Part shown: positions 17,001-23,479 of the stretch, in pieces
Layout: each line of letters opens with the position of its first letter
Position numbering within the stretch: position 1 is the first letter of the stretch
DNA from: Butyrivibrio sp.
GTDB lineage: Bacteria > Bacillota > Clostridia > Lachnospirales > Lachnospiraceae
Assembly: GCA_017615275.1 (NCBI GenBank)
Contig: JAGAAO010000098.1
Coordinates: forward strand, 1 to 58,007
Reading direction: 5' to 3'
DNA length: 58,007 bases
Position numbers and translations under genes: made by a program
Notes under the pieces: model-generated
What the model saw: the letters and a program-made list of their open reading frames with translations, nothing else
Databases searched by the model: none
Told to the model about the DNA's origin: nothing

Positions 17001-17887
17001 ATCTGTATACTCTTGAAGCAACAGTTCGAGACAAGGCAGGAAATGAGACAAAAGAAAGACTGGTGTTCTCTGTAAACCGCCATGGTTCGGTATTCGTTGT
17101 AGGAAAAGTTGGAAAAGAGTTTAACAACAAGTATTACATCAATGAGCCTAAGGATATCACAATCACAGAGATCAATATCGATGAGCTTACTTTAAAAGAT
17201 GTTTCGATAAGCCGTGACGGCAATATCAAAGAGCTCAGAAACGGCAGAGATTATTCTGTTAAGTGTCAGGGCGGCGATACATCCTGGAAGACATACACTT
17301 ACACGGTATCTAAGTCGAACTTTAACGCTGACGGAATTTATTCGGTGACGGTGTACACCAAGGATAGAGCGCAGAACGTTCAGGATAATAAATCAAGAGA
17401 TGCAGAGGTGACCTTTGCAATTGACAGAACAGCTCCCGGAATTGTCACATCCGGAATTGAGCAAAACGGTGAATATAAGCAGAAATCACTTGATGTCAAC
17501 ATAAATGTTACGGATAACATGGGCGTGGACAATCTTGTAATATTCAAAGACGGAAACAAGATTGAGTCTTGCACAAGGGAAGAGCTTCAGGATGCAGCAG
17601 GAGTCAAGACCATCACTCTTTCTGAATCTGACAAGAAGCAGGAAGTTACGATCGTTGCAGAAGACTACGCAGGAAACAAGGAAACGGTTTCAGTCGGTGG
17701 TGTTTTGGTATCTACCAAGGAAGTGCCGGACGAAGCGGTTCCTACGCTTGCAAATCCCGATAACTCCAGAAAAAAGAAGTCATCCCGCATAAAATATTTT
17801 GCCGTTGCGGTTGCCACAGTAGCATCCATGGCAGTAGGTGGCTGCGGAATCGCACTTCTTAAGATTAAAAGAGTGACAACGAAGTAA
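14078..17887 (+). CDS. Large Ig-repeat surface protein with C-terminal membrane anchor
   Basis: 1269 residues. Residues 1-34 are a signal peptide (basic KKR, hydrophobic VAILLLANCVSITV, cleavage near YA/DEP). A low-complexity Pro/Glu/Asp-rich linker (~35-120, including EPDPEPEPEPADE) follows. Then come seven or eight bacterial Ig-like modules whose borders read ID-x-T-A-P (DNTAPS, DKAAPK, DTKAPE, DRTAPE, DKTAPK, DRTAPG), each with a DGTY and an AGN motif. The end has KKKSSR and a hydrophobic helix, then KIKRVTTK, so it is membrane-anchored; no LPXTG is seen. ATG 14078 fits GGAGG at 14066-14070 better than ATG 14072. It likely projects outside the cell as an adhesin or scaffold. It is divergent from the TIR gene. 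Confidence 0.8.
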   Translation: MKNTIVKAIKKRVLPFLMVAILLLANCVSITVYADEPVGIDNQGSSNDNNEEGVPTEEKPVVPTPAPDDLKKNAGQDEDTTDSTEENNKKEVATPASGNDENNDLESEPDPEPEPEPADETAPQISDIEIKTEDAVSYEGSLGDVAASQDSDCFAVTAKVVDDGTGVKEVLAVEENGTEHEMTAEDDDTYSWFPDAHGNYKISKIIAKDNADNSAESDVTDAPIFCYYSDEEITDVISVSTTSSEWYSNATHPDSHMKINISGKTVREIKEITVAKASDNDDAAEDSLIETITVSNEYKDGKYNFSAGIELPDEEGVTEYQVAGVYCGDEDSKDITKKTVKIDNTAPSANVIVDGEEESNPLFKFFRWINPLKWFTANKDITVLIKVPKKCDGESEDKEVSGFNKITYRINDEREITKSISQADKSRSDDEYYVFVDTVRSVSEDGEDKYDVKVLSLVDAAGNANAKEGIGNGSFVVDKAAPKISYSVDEAVAKDEERLFYKGSASGTVTISDINLDDELTKFEDSTGKEYTYVVPKFVGSEDKSSIYNFKLENDGTYKIKTYAEDKLGQWSELSTKQMIVDTKAPEISIEYGKGAISAEGNTYYASNVQVTVTVKDKWIDKQKSFVYIKQLDQNGSEVSKTPLGDWTGDLGDNEHVITFTTDADGTYQISAEAYDMSGNHDTKEGTKFIVDTTVPEVTLEFDENDPANEKYYNKERTATLTVKDFTFYNEGAKVDLDQEFGGASVGEWTNSAVNTYTRKIKFAEDGKYSLKFNCVDRAGNKSKELSEKEFVIDRTAPEIKVTYNTGAAVNDKFYKETRVANVNIKEMSFDGKLVELETQQVKDPGVMPGLTGFSSYGDSNVAQISFSQDGTYGYKIKCSDLAGNTATEYVSEIFTIDKTAPKVVFSGVENFSANNAEVAPRVVYEDKYIDIDASSVVLRGYNNGVVQVGSSITPIENGFSVAYSDFAHDKSMDDLYTLEATVRDKAGNETKERLVFSVNRHGSVFVVGKVGKEFNNKYYINEPKDITITEINIDELTLKDVSISRDGNIKELRNGRDYSVKCQGGDTSWKTYTYTVSKSNFNADGIYSVTVYTKDRAQNVQDNKSRDAEVTFAIDRTAPGIVTSGIEQNGEYKQKSLDVNINVTDNMGVDNLVIFKDGNKIESCTREELQDAAGVKTITLSESDKKQEVTIVAEDYAGNKETVSVGGVLVSTKEVPDEAVPTLANPDNSRKKKSSRIKYFAVAVATVASMAVGGCGIALLKIKRVTTK

Positions 17888-17900
17888 GTTATGTTATAAT
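17873..17900 (+). promoter_or_regulatory. Predicted promoter of the leader peptide/MFS transcript
   Basis: GTGACA at 17873-17878 and TATAAT at 17895-17900 are separated by 16 bp. It overlaps the end of the surface-protein gene and would start a ~180-nt leader ahead of the MFS gene. Confidence 0.5.
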
Positions 17901-17927
17901 AAGATAAAATTTTGAAGGGAGCGCATA

Positions 17928-18017
17928 ATGAGCTGGAAAACGGTCAATATTCAACTTATGAACGGTTGCATTTTTGCTGTTTACGGGGATAGTGCGCTCT
18001 TTTTTAGGTGTATTTAG
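17928..18017 (+). CDS. Putative leader peptide of the MFS transporter
   Basis: A 29-residue frame (MSWKTVNIQLMNGCIF, then AVYGDSALFFRCI) with AAGGGA 7 bp upstream. Its ribosome binding site region gagcgcat can pair with gtgcgctc at its own 3' end (about 17919-17998), directly before a T-run. It precedes a second hairpin-T-tract and an MFS gene. Drug-efflux genes are often controlled by ribosome-stalling leader peptides, so this may be one. This is an inference from layout. Confidence 0.5.
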   Translation: MSWKTVNIQLMNGCIFAVYGDSALFFRCI

Positions 18018-18047
18018 TTGATAAATACAATTAAATCAGATTGCATT

Positions 18048-18091
18048 ATCTCCTTATTCTTTTAGATAACAAAAGATGAGGAGATTTTTTT
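18048..18091 (+). terminator. Terminator/attenuator hairpin abutting the MFS start codon
   Basis: The arms atctccttattctttt and aaaagatgaggagat pair with a bulge around agataac, and seven T follow up to the ATG at 18092. The 3' arm contains the only Shine-Dalgarno candidate (GAGGAG), so the hairpin could stop transcription or hide the ribosome binding site. Confidence 0.65.
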
Positions 18092-19183
18092 ATGAATACA
18101 AAGACAGCAAGAAAACAGATAAGGAAATTATATTTAATTGATAGTGTGGGAAGTCTGATGATCGCGGGCGCGTCGTGGGTTGCGCTTCTTTCGGCGAGGG
18201 GCTTTTCCACTGCGACAATTGGATTTGCGGAGAGCATATTTCATATAGCGAGCATGGTTTTTGAAGTTCCGTCGGGAGCGGTTGCAGACGTGTTCGGAAG
18301 AAAAAAGACGATGGTGGCAAGCAGAGCAATGGCGGTTTTGTCTGCTATTATGATGATTTTTTCGGATTCATTTTTATCCATTGCAATCACCATGGTGGTC
18401 AGCGCTCTAAGCTATAATCTTGCGTCGGGAACGCGTGAAGCGATGGCATACGATTCGCTTAAAGAAGCCGGTATTGAGAAGGAGTACGATAAGTTTGCAT
18501 CGAACGATCTGATTGTTTATCAGATCACGAGCTCATTGGCAACGCTCCTTGCAGGTGCTGCCATAGCGCTTGGATATAAGCGTGCATATGCGGTGGATGT
18601 GCTGGTAGGGTTGCTATCAATTGTTATAGCCGCATCACTTACAGAAGTGAAGATGGAAATTAGCAGCGAAAAGAGTGTGAAGAAGCGCTTTAAAGAAGTG
18701 GTAGAAGAAAGTGTATCTTTTATAAAGGACAATCCGAAAGTCAGGCATATCATCTTCGTTAATGCATTTATCGGTGCAGTTTCGATTCTTGTGCTTTTCT
18801 TTTTACAGGCGAAGCTTCCCAAGATGGGAATAAAAGAAGCGCTGTTTGGACCTGCACTTTTTGTGATGGGACTTGGGGCTGCGCTTGGAGCAAAAGCTAC
18901 CACGATAATAAAATCCTCAGGTTACAGAAAAGTATGTGTGATGAGTTTTTCATGTGTGACATTTGCTTTAGCTATGTCTTTTTCAGGGAATACAATTCTG
19001 GTTATTCTAGGCGGATTCATCGGGGCATTTGGCGATAACTTTATTCAGGTTAAAGCCGATGTTATGTTAAATGGTATGATCCCGTCCGAGCAGAGAGCAA
19101 CTCTTATGTCAGTTAATTCGTTTGCTTTTTCTGTGGTGATGATAATATTATCGCCGATATTCGGAGCACTTTTCATGCTGTAA
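18092..19183 (+). CDS. MFS transporter, probable drug exporter
   Basis: 363 residues with about 10-11 membrane segments, slightly short for a 12-helix MFS protein. The loop 2-3 motif is GAVADVFGRKKTMVASR, the MFS A-motif. FEVPSGAVAD and the C-terminal SEQRATLMSVNSFAF resemble a group of Firmicute MFS proteins that includes tetracycline and macrolide exporters. The substrate is unknown. The upstream leader peptide and terminator suggest induction by a translation inhibitor. It ends at a strong bidirectional terminator. Confidence 0.8.
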   Translation: MNTKTARKQIRKLYLIDSVGSLMIAGASWVALLSARGFSTATIGFAESIFHIASMVFEVPSGAVADVFGRKKTMVASRAMAVLSAIMMIFSDSFLSIAITMVVSALSYNLASGTREAMAYDSLKEAGIEKEYDKFASNDLIVYQITSSLATLLAGAAIALGYKRAYAVDVLVGLLSIVIAASLTEVKMEISSEKSVKKRFKEVVEESVSFIKDNPKVRHIIFVNAFIGAVSILVLFFLQAKLPKMGIKEALFGPALFVMGLGAALGAKATTIIKSSGYRKVCVMSFSCVTFALAMSFSGNTILVILGGFIGAFGDNFIQVKADVMLNGMIPSEQRATLMSVNSFAFSVVMIILSPIFGALFML

Positions 19184-19212
19184 TATAGATGATAATAGAA
19201 TTGAAAGCAGTA

Positions 19213-19248
19213 AAGGGGCGGACACAAGAATGAGTGTGTCCGCCCCTT
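19213..19248. terminator. Strong bidirectional terminator
   Basis: A 14-bp perfect GC-rich stem (aaggggcggacaca and its complement) lies between the convergent MFS and deacetylase genes. T/A-rich flanks are short. Confidence 0.8.
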
Positions 19249-19264
19249 GATAACTTATATATGT

Positions 19265-19903
19265 TCAGCCGGAATATGGTTCAGTATCGTATATGTTTGA
19301 ATATATGATGCCACTGTGCACGGCAGGTTCAACGTTTCCTAGCTTGAACAGATCGGTTATATTTACAAATTCATACCCCTGCTCAAGAAGAGCCGGAATT
19401 ACAATATCCAGAGCTTTTACGGTTTCGTTGTTGCCTGTGTAATCGTGCATGAGGATGATTGCACCGTCGCGTGCCTGAGACAAGATCATGTCGGCGCGCT
19501 GCTGTGCAAGGACATCATCCTCCCAGTCGGTTCCGTGTATTCCACAGATAAATGGAAGGTCTATGCATTCGTACATCTCGGATTTTACATCTATGTACGG
19601 AGGTCTGAAAAATCTTGGTTTGTAGCCTGTAAGCTTTTCGATTGCCTCGTCTGTGTACTTGATCTCAGCTTTTATTTCATCGACGGAAAGCTTTGTCATA
19701 AAAGAATGTGTCTTAGAATGGTTGCAGATCTCGCATCCGTGAGTTATGCAGGCCTTTACGATTTTTTCCGATTCTTCATTTATGTTGTCTGCTACCAGAA
19801 AAAAAGAAGCGATAACATTATATTTTTTTAACTTATCAAGAACCTGCGGAGTGGTAACGGTGCTTGGACCGTCGTCGAAAGTAAGTGCTATTTTTTTGCC
19901 CAT
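19265..19903 (-). CDS. Polysaccharide deacetylase (NodB homology)
   Basis: 212 residues, CE4 family. The five NodB motifs can be followed: LTFDDGPS (residue ~8) with the catalytic Asp and metal-binding Asp, NHSKTHSFM with two metal-binding His, RFFRPPY with the arginine of motif 3, ICGIHGTDWEDD as motif 4, and ILMHDYTGN with the motif 5 His. The family removes acetyl groups from peptidoglycan or chitin-like sugars. No signal peptide or anchor is present, so either the enzyme is cytoplasmic or it uses small soluble substrates. It is the last gene of a minus-strand group. Confidence 0.88.
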   Translation of the reverse strand: MGKKIALTFDDGPSTVTTPQVLDKLKKYNVIASFFLVADNINEESEKIVKACITHGCEICNHSKTHSFMTKLSVDEIKAEIKYTDEAIEKLTGYKPRFFRPPYIDVKSEMYECIDLPFICGIHGTDWEDDVLAQQRADMILSQARDGAIILMHDYTGNNETVKALDIVIPALLEQGYEFVNITDLFKLGNVEPAVHSGIIYSNIYDTEPYSG

Positions 19904-19931
19904 AATTTTTACCTCTGATACTTTTATGTGG

Positions 19932-20717
19932 TCAATCTTTTTTTACTGTTTCCTTGATCTTACCTGCAAGATTCTCAAATGCTTGGGGATCCAGCGTAAG
20001 GGTGCTTGAGCTAAAGATTGTTTTTAACAGCCAGATAAGCAGTACAAATACTAATATCGGAATGATGCATGCGGTGACGATCATTACAGCTAGTGACTCC
20101 AATAAGTTCTTGAGGAAGTTCGACAATCTTTCGATGGTCTCTGTTGTGATGGTCGTGAAGTCACTGAAGATGTTGGAGTCGGAATCGCCCTCGATCTCGA
20201 GTTCATCGTATTCCTGAATTGTTGATTCAACCTTGGCTGCTTGTGTCTGGTAAACTTTGTCGGAGAGCCAGATACTTGAAGGAACGATGAAGAAGATGAT
20301 AAGTCCGAATATTCCGATCTTTGTAGCTATATCTGACAAGCTCTTTCTCTTAAATATGATGGCTCCGCATAATAGGACGCATGCAATCGGTATGAGTACG
20401 GAAAATGCGACATATCCCGTCAGAGTTATCATGAATTTTTCAAGATAAAGAGCGCTCAATATCAAAAGAAAATATGATGCAAGTTCAGCAAGCTGCTCGG
20501 AGATCGGAGTGCACAGATCTCCGGGAAGGAGCGACAATGTAGCAGATGCAGCAGCGGCGCCGCCTGAAAGCTTCATTACTGTTGAAATCTTGCTGTCTGT
20601 TTGTTCTATGGCGTGCTTGTGATTTGCGGGATTGGCTGCCATAGGTGCTATTTTTGTGAAAGATATTACGGCTACAAGTAGCAGTACTACGATTATTGTA
20701 AGTTTTTTTAAATTCAT
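19932..20717 (-). CDS. Multi-pass membrane protein of unknown function
   Basis: 261 residues with an N-terminal hydrophobic segment (TIIVVLLLVAVISF) and about four more helices. It has a large acidic extracytoplasmic loop (~150-195, TQAAKVESTIQEYDELE and DSDSNIFSDF) and a C-terminal amphipathic tail. No catalytic motif is recognised. It lies between the deacetylase and the DUF4230 gene with short spacings (28 and 13 bp), so the three probably form an operon. Confidence 0.7.
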   Translation of the reverse strand: MNLKKLTIIVVLLLVAVISFTKIAPMAANPANHKHAIEQTDSKISTVMKLSGGAAAASATLSLLPGDLCTPISEQLAELASYFLLILSALYLEKFMITLTGYVAFSVLIPIACVLLCGAIIFKRKSLSDIATKIGIFGLIIFFIVPSSIWLSDKVYQTQAAKVESTIQEYDELEIEGDSDSNIFSDFTTITTETIERLSNFLKNLLESLAVMIVTACIIPILVFVLLIWLLKTIFSSSTLTLDPQAFENLAGKIKETVKKD

Positions 20718-20730
20718 ACGGGTTACCTCT

Positions 20731-21390
20731 TTATTCGAATTCTATCTGATACTTCGCTGTCTCAGGGAAATTGCTGATGAAGTTTTCGATAAGTGTTTTT
20801 GCCTGAGCATCGGATTTTTCAAGAATGCCGTTATCTATCGCTTTTTGCTTGGCTGCTTCCTCAAATTTTGTAAGTGAAGTGTTGTAATCTTCAAGTTTCA
20901 GCGGATTCCACAGCGAGTCTTTTTCCGAATAGATCTTAAATGTATCCTTATCAATATTTACTGAGAATATCTCGGAATCGGGAATATCGACCTTTATGAT
21001 CTTGGCGTCCTCGTCCTTCGAGATATTTATCTTTTCAAAATTCACACCTGCCGTAACCGCGCCGTCATAACTGTATATGAACTCGGATGAAGAAGTGATG
21101 AACTGCATAATTGTTTTTTCTTTGGTATACTTCTCAACCTGCGTGAAGTAGTATTCCTGCGTAATAAGAGTCCCCATGTTTGCGATTCCGTCGCGAATTG
21201 TCTCTGTGCTTACGGATACTAGAACTTTACTGTTGTCTTTTTTCACAGTGCTTTCGCTAGATGCTGCTTCCGGCATGGTGGGTTGCGTCGGTGTATTGAA
21301 TTTATAATCTACCAGAAGAATTACAGCTGCGATGATGGCGATGATTATAATAGCTAAGTAAATTTTGTTTTTATTGTTTTTGATGTCCAT
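20731..21390 (-). CDS. DUF4230 domain protein, membrane-anchored
   Basis: 219 residues. One N-terminal membrane helix (IYLAIIIIAIIAAVILLV, residues ~10-27) is followed by a low-complexity linker. The extracytoplasmic domain reads TLITQEYYFTQVEKYTKE, SYDGAVTAGVNFEKI, IKVDIPDSEIFSVNID, the strand pattern of DUF4230 (PF14014 by recall). The function of the family is unknown. GGAGGTTTACG precedes the start on the minus strand. It is the first gene of the three-gene minus-strand group. Confidence 0.8.
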   Translation of the reverse strand: MDIKNNKNKIYLAIIIIAIIAAVILLVDYKFNTPTQPTMPEAASSESTVKKDNSKVLVSVSTETIRDGIANMGTLITQEYYFTQVEKYTKEKTIMQFITSSSEFIYSYDGAVTAGVNFEKINISKDEDAKIIKVDIPDSEIFSVNIDKDTFKIYSEKDSLWNPLKLEDYNTSLTKFEEAAKQKAIDNGILEKSDAQAKTLIENFISNFPETAKYQIEFE

Positions 21391-21435
21391 TCGTAAACCT
21401 CCAAATAATAGGAAAAATGGATGGTTTTCCTATTT

Positions 21436-21474
21436 AATTAAAAATAGCGAGGCAATTCGAAAACTGTCTCGCTA
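21436..21474 (-). terminator. Intrinsic terminator of the minus strand
   Basis: The stem tagcgag/ctcgcta with extra inner pairing is followed, on the minus strand, by a T-rich run. It would terminate the short frame ending at 21482. Confidence 0.6.
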
Positions 21475-21481
21475 AATGTTT

Positions 21482-21658
21482 TTACTCTTCGATTCCGTGT
21501 TCCTTTAGCAATCTGCGAAGTGCCGCAACCTCGTTTGTCAGATTTTCGATAAGATTTTTATCTTCTTCTGTTGCGATGTTTGTGTGATTAAATTCTATCA
21601 CAAAGAGATTGAATTTGTCAGTGGTCAGTATAGGGACTACGTGAGAACCTGTGAGCAT
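21482..21658 (-). CDS. Small conserved-looking protein, possibly truncated
   Basis: 58 residues from ATG 21658 (MLTGSHVVPILTTDKFNLFV, then a helical EDKNLIENLTNEVAALRRLLKEHGIEE end). The frame stays open upstream for about 29 codons to a TAG without another ATG and without a good ribosome binding site for any start. It may be the end of a larger gene whose start was lost. The following terminator on the same strand suggests real transcription. It is not recognised. Confidence 0.45.
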   Translation of the reverse strand: MLTGSHVVPILTTDKFNLFVIEFNHTNIATEEDKNLIENLTNEVAALRRLLKEHGIEE

Positions 21659-21784
21659 GGGGAGCCAAACGAGAGTGCAACGAGAGAGAAGTTTCTTAAT
21701 GATATCACCGGCATTATTTTTTCTTAAGCACTTCTTGCTGTGCTACAATTAGTAGGAAAATTATCCGGAAGGAAAGAAATTATA

Positions 21785-22708
21785 ATGAGTGTTTCAGTAG
21801 TGATGCAGCAGATGGGAGTTATTGCGATCCTGGTTGCTGTTGGTGTGTACCTTTACAAGAAGCAGGTGGTTGATGATACGGTGTCGAGAAGATTGTCGAC
21901 GATAGTTATGGACGTGTGCAATCCGGCGCTTATACTTGCTTCGATCCTGACAGGCAATGTGCAGGCAAGCCACAAAGAGCTTTTGGAAGCTGTGCTGTTG
22001 GGAGTTGTTTTCTATGTGGCGCTGATCGCGCTTGGTGCGATTTTTCCGATTCTGCTCGGAGTGAAAAAGGACAAACGAAGATTCTATAACCTTATGGTTG
22101 TTTATACAAACGTCGGTTTTATCGGCATTCCCGTCGCAAGAGCAATCCTTCCCGACAAAGCAATTCTCTACGTTATAGTATGCAACATCATGTACAGCCT
22201 TCTTTTTTATACCCACGGAATTACAGTCCTTAGTAACGGCAAAGAGAAGATGAGTATAGGGAAAGCTCTCAGCCCCGGAACAATCATGGCACTGCTGAGT
22301 CTTGTTGTGTGCTGGTTTAATATTGTGCCGCCGCTTATCATAACAAACAGCGTAAGCTATATAGGAAATGCGACGGTTTTCTTGTCGATGACACTTTTGG
22401 GCGTATCTATTGCAAGATCGGGTATTTCAAAGGGATTCAAAGATGTGAGGATATGGGGATATATTGCACTTAGAATGGTGCTTCTTCCCATCGCTATGTT
22501 TTATCTGCTTAAGGCAATAGGATGCGATGAAGTTACAATACTTGGATTTTGCCTGATGGCGACTATGCCTGTCGGAAACCTTCCGCTTATCCAGTCGGAA
22601 AAAATCGGTGAGGAGACCGAGACACTTTCGGGTGCGATCACGGTGACGACAATTGTTTCGATGGTGACGATAACGCTTCTTATGATCTTTTTTACAACAG
22701 CCGGATGA
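21785..22708 (+). CDS. AEC family transporter (auxin efflux carrier type)
   Basis: 307 residues with 10 predicted membrane helices. The two half-repeats with VYTNVGFIGIPVARAI (about 120) and CLMATMPVGNLPLI (about 265) are typical of AEC carriers, which in bacteria move malate, malonate or other organic acids. GGAAGGAA at 21769-21776 fits ATG 21785; an earlier TTG at 21740 in frame is unlikely. No metabolic gene nearby identifies the substrate. Confidence 0.85.
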   Translation: MSVSVVMQQMGVIAILVAVGVYLYKKQVVDDTVSRRLSTIVMDVCNPALILASILTGNVQASHKELLEAVLLGVVFYVALIALGAIFPILLGVKKDKRRFYNLMVVYTNVGFIGIPVARAILPDKAILYVIVCNIMYSLLFYTHGITVLSNGKEKMSIGKALSPGTIMALLSLVVCWFNIVPPLIITNSVSYIGNATVFLSMTLLGVSIARSGISKGFKDVRIWGYIALRMVLLPIAMFYLLKAIGCDEVTILGFCLMATMPVGNLPLIQSEKIGEETETLSGAITVTTIVSMVTITLLMIFFTTAG

Positions 22709-22779
22709 TCGTTTTTCCCTTTCACGCATAACGGTATCATTATATAATTATTCTTGATAAAAACCACGGAGGTACGAAA

Positions 22780-23361
22780 ATGAAGGTATTACTTATTAAC
22801 GGAAGCAGAAGAGACAACGGATGTACATTTACAGCTCTTTCAGAGGTGGCAAAAGAGCTTAATGCCAAGAATATAGAGACAGAAATTTTTAACGCAGGAT
22901 CAAAAGTCCTTAAGGGCGAAGTTGAAGAAGCGGTAAAAGAGGCCGCTGAGATCCTTAAGGGTGTTGACGGAATAGTCATCGGATCGCCTGTTTACTACGC
23001 AAGTCCTACAGGTGAGATACTCATGTTCCTTGACAGATTGTTCTGGACAGCTGAGGCTGATCTTAAATTCAAGCCCGCAGCTACACTGGCATCGGCAAGA
23101 AGAGCGGGAACTACTGCGACTCTTGATGTTCTTAACAAGTACCCTCTTTTTGCAAATATGCCTCTTATCGCATCAAGATACTGGAACATGGTTCACGGAG
23201 GAAAACCTGAAGATGTCCTCAAAGACGAAGAAGGCCTTCAGATCATGCATACTCTTGGAAAAAACATGGCGTGGGTGCTTCAGAGCATCGAAGCAGGCAA
23301 GAACTCAGGGGTAGAGCAGCCTGTTGCGGAAGATAAGATATTTACTAACTTTATAAGATAA
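22780..23361 (+). CDS. NADPH-dependent FMN reductase / flavodoxin-like protein
   Basis: 193 residues. LLINGSRRDNGCTFTAL is the FMN-phosphate loop and GIVIGSPVYYASPTGEI the second flavin contact of NAD(P)H-dependent FMN reductase proteins (PF03358). ATLASARRAGTTATLD lines the isoalloxazine ring. The family includes quinone, azo and metal reductases; it lacks the Cys cluster of iron-sulfur flavoproteins. GGAGGT precedes the ATG by 7 bp. Confidence 0.88.
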   Translation: MKVLLINGSRRDNGCTFTALSEVAKELNAKNIETEIFNAGSKVLKGEVEEAVKEAAEILKGVDGIVIGSPVYYASPTGEILMFLDRLFWTAEADLKFKPAATLASARRAGTTATLDVLNKYPLFANMPLIASRYWNMVHGGKPEDVLKDEEGLQIMHTLGKNMAWVLQSIEAGKNSGVEQPVAEDKIFTNFIR

Positions 23362-23479
23362 AGAACGGGATAAAGGTAGACAGCAGGCGTATAGAATACT
23401 TATAAAAATGCATTTATTTTACAAATATCTAAAGTATTATGGTATAACATAAATATAATGTTATTGGGAGGTATTCAGG

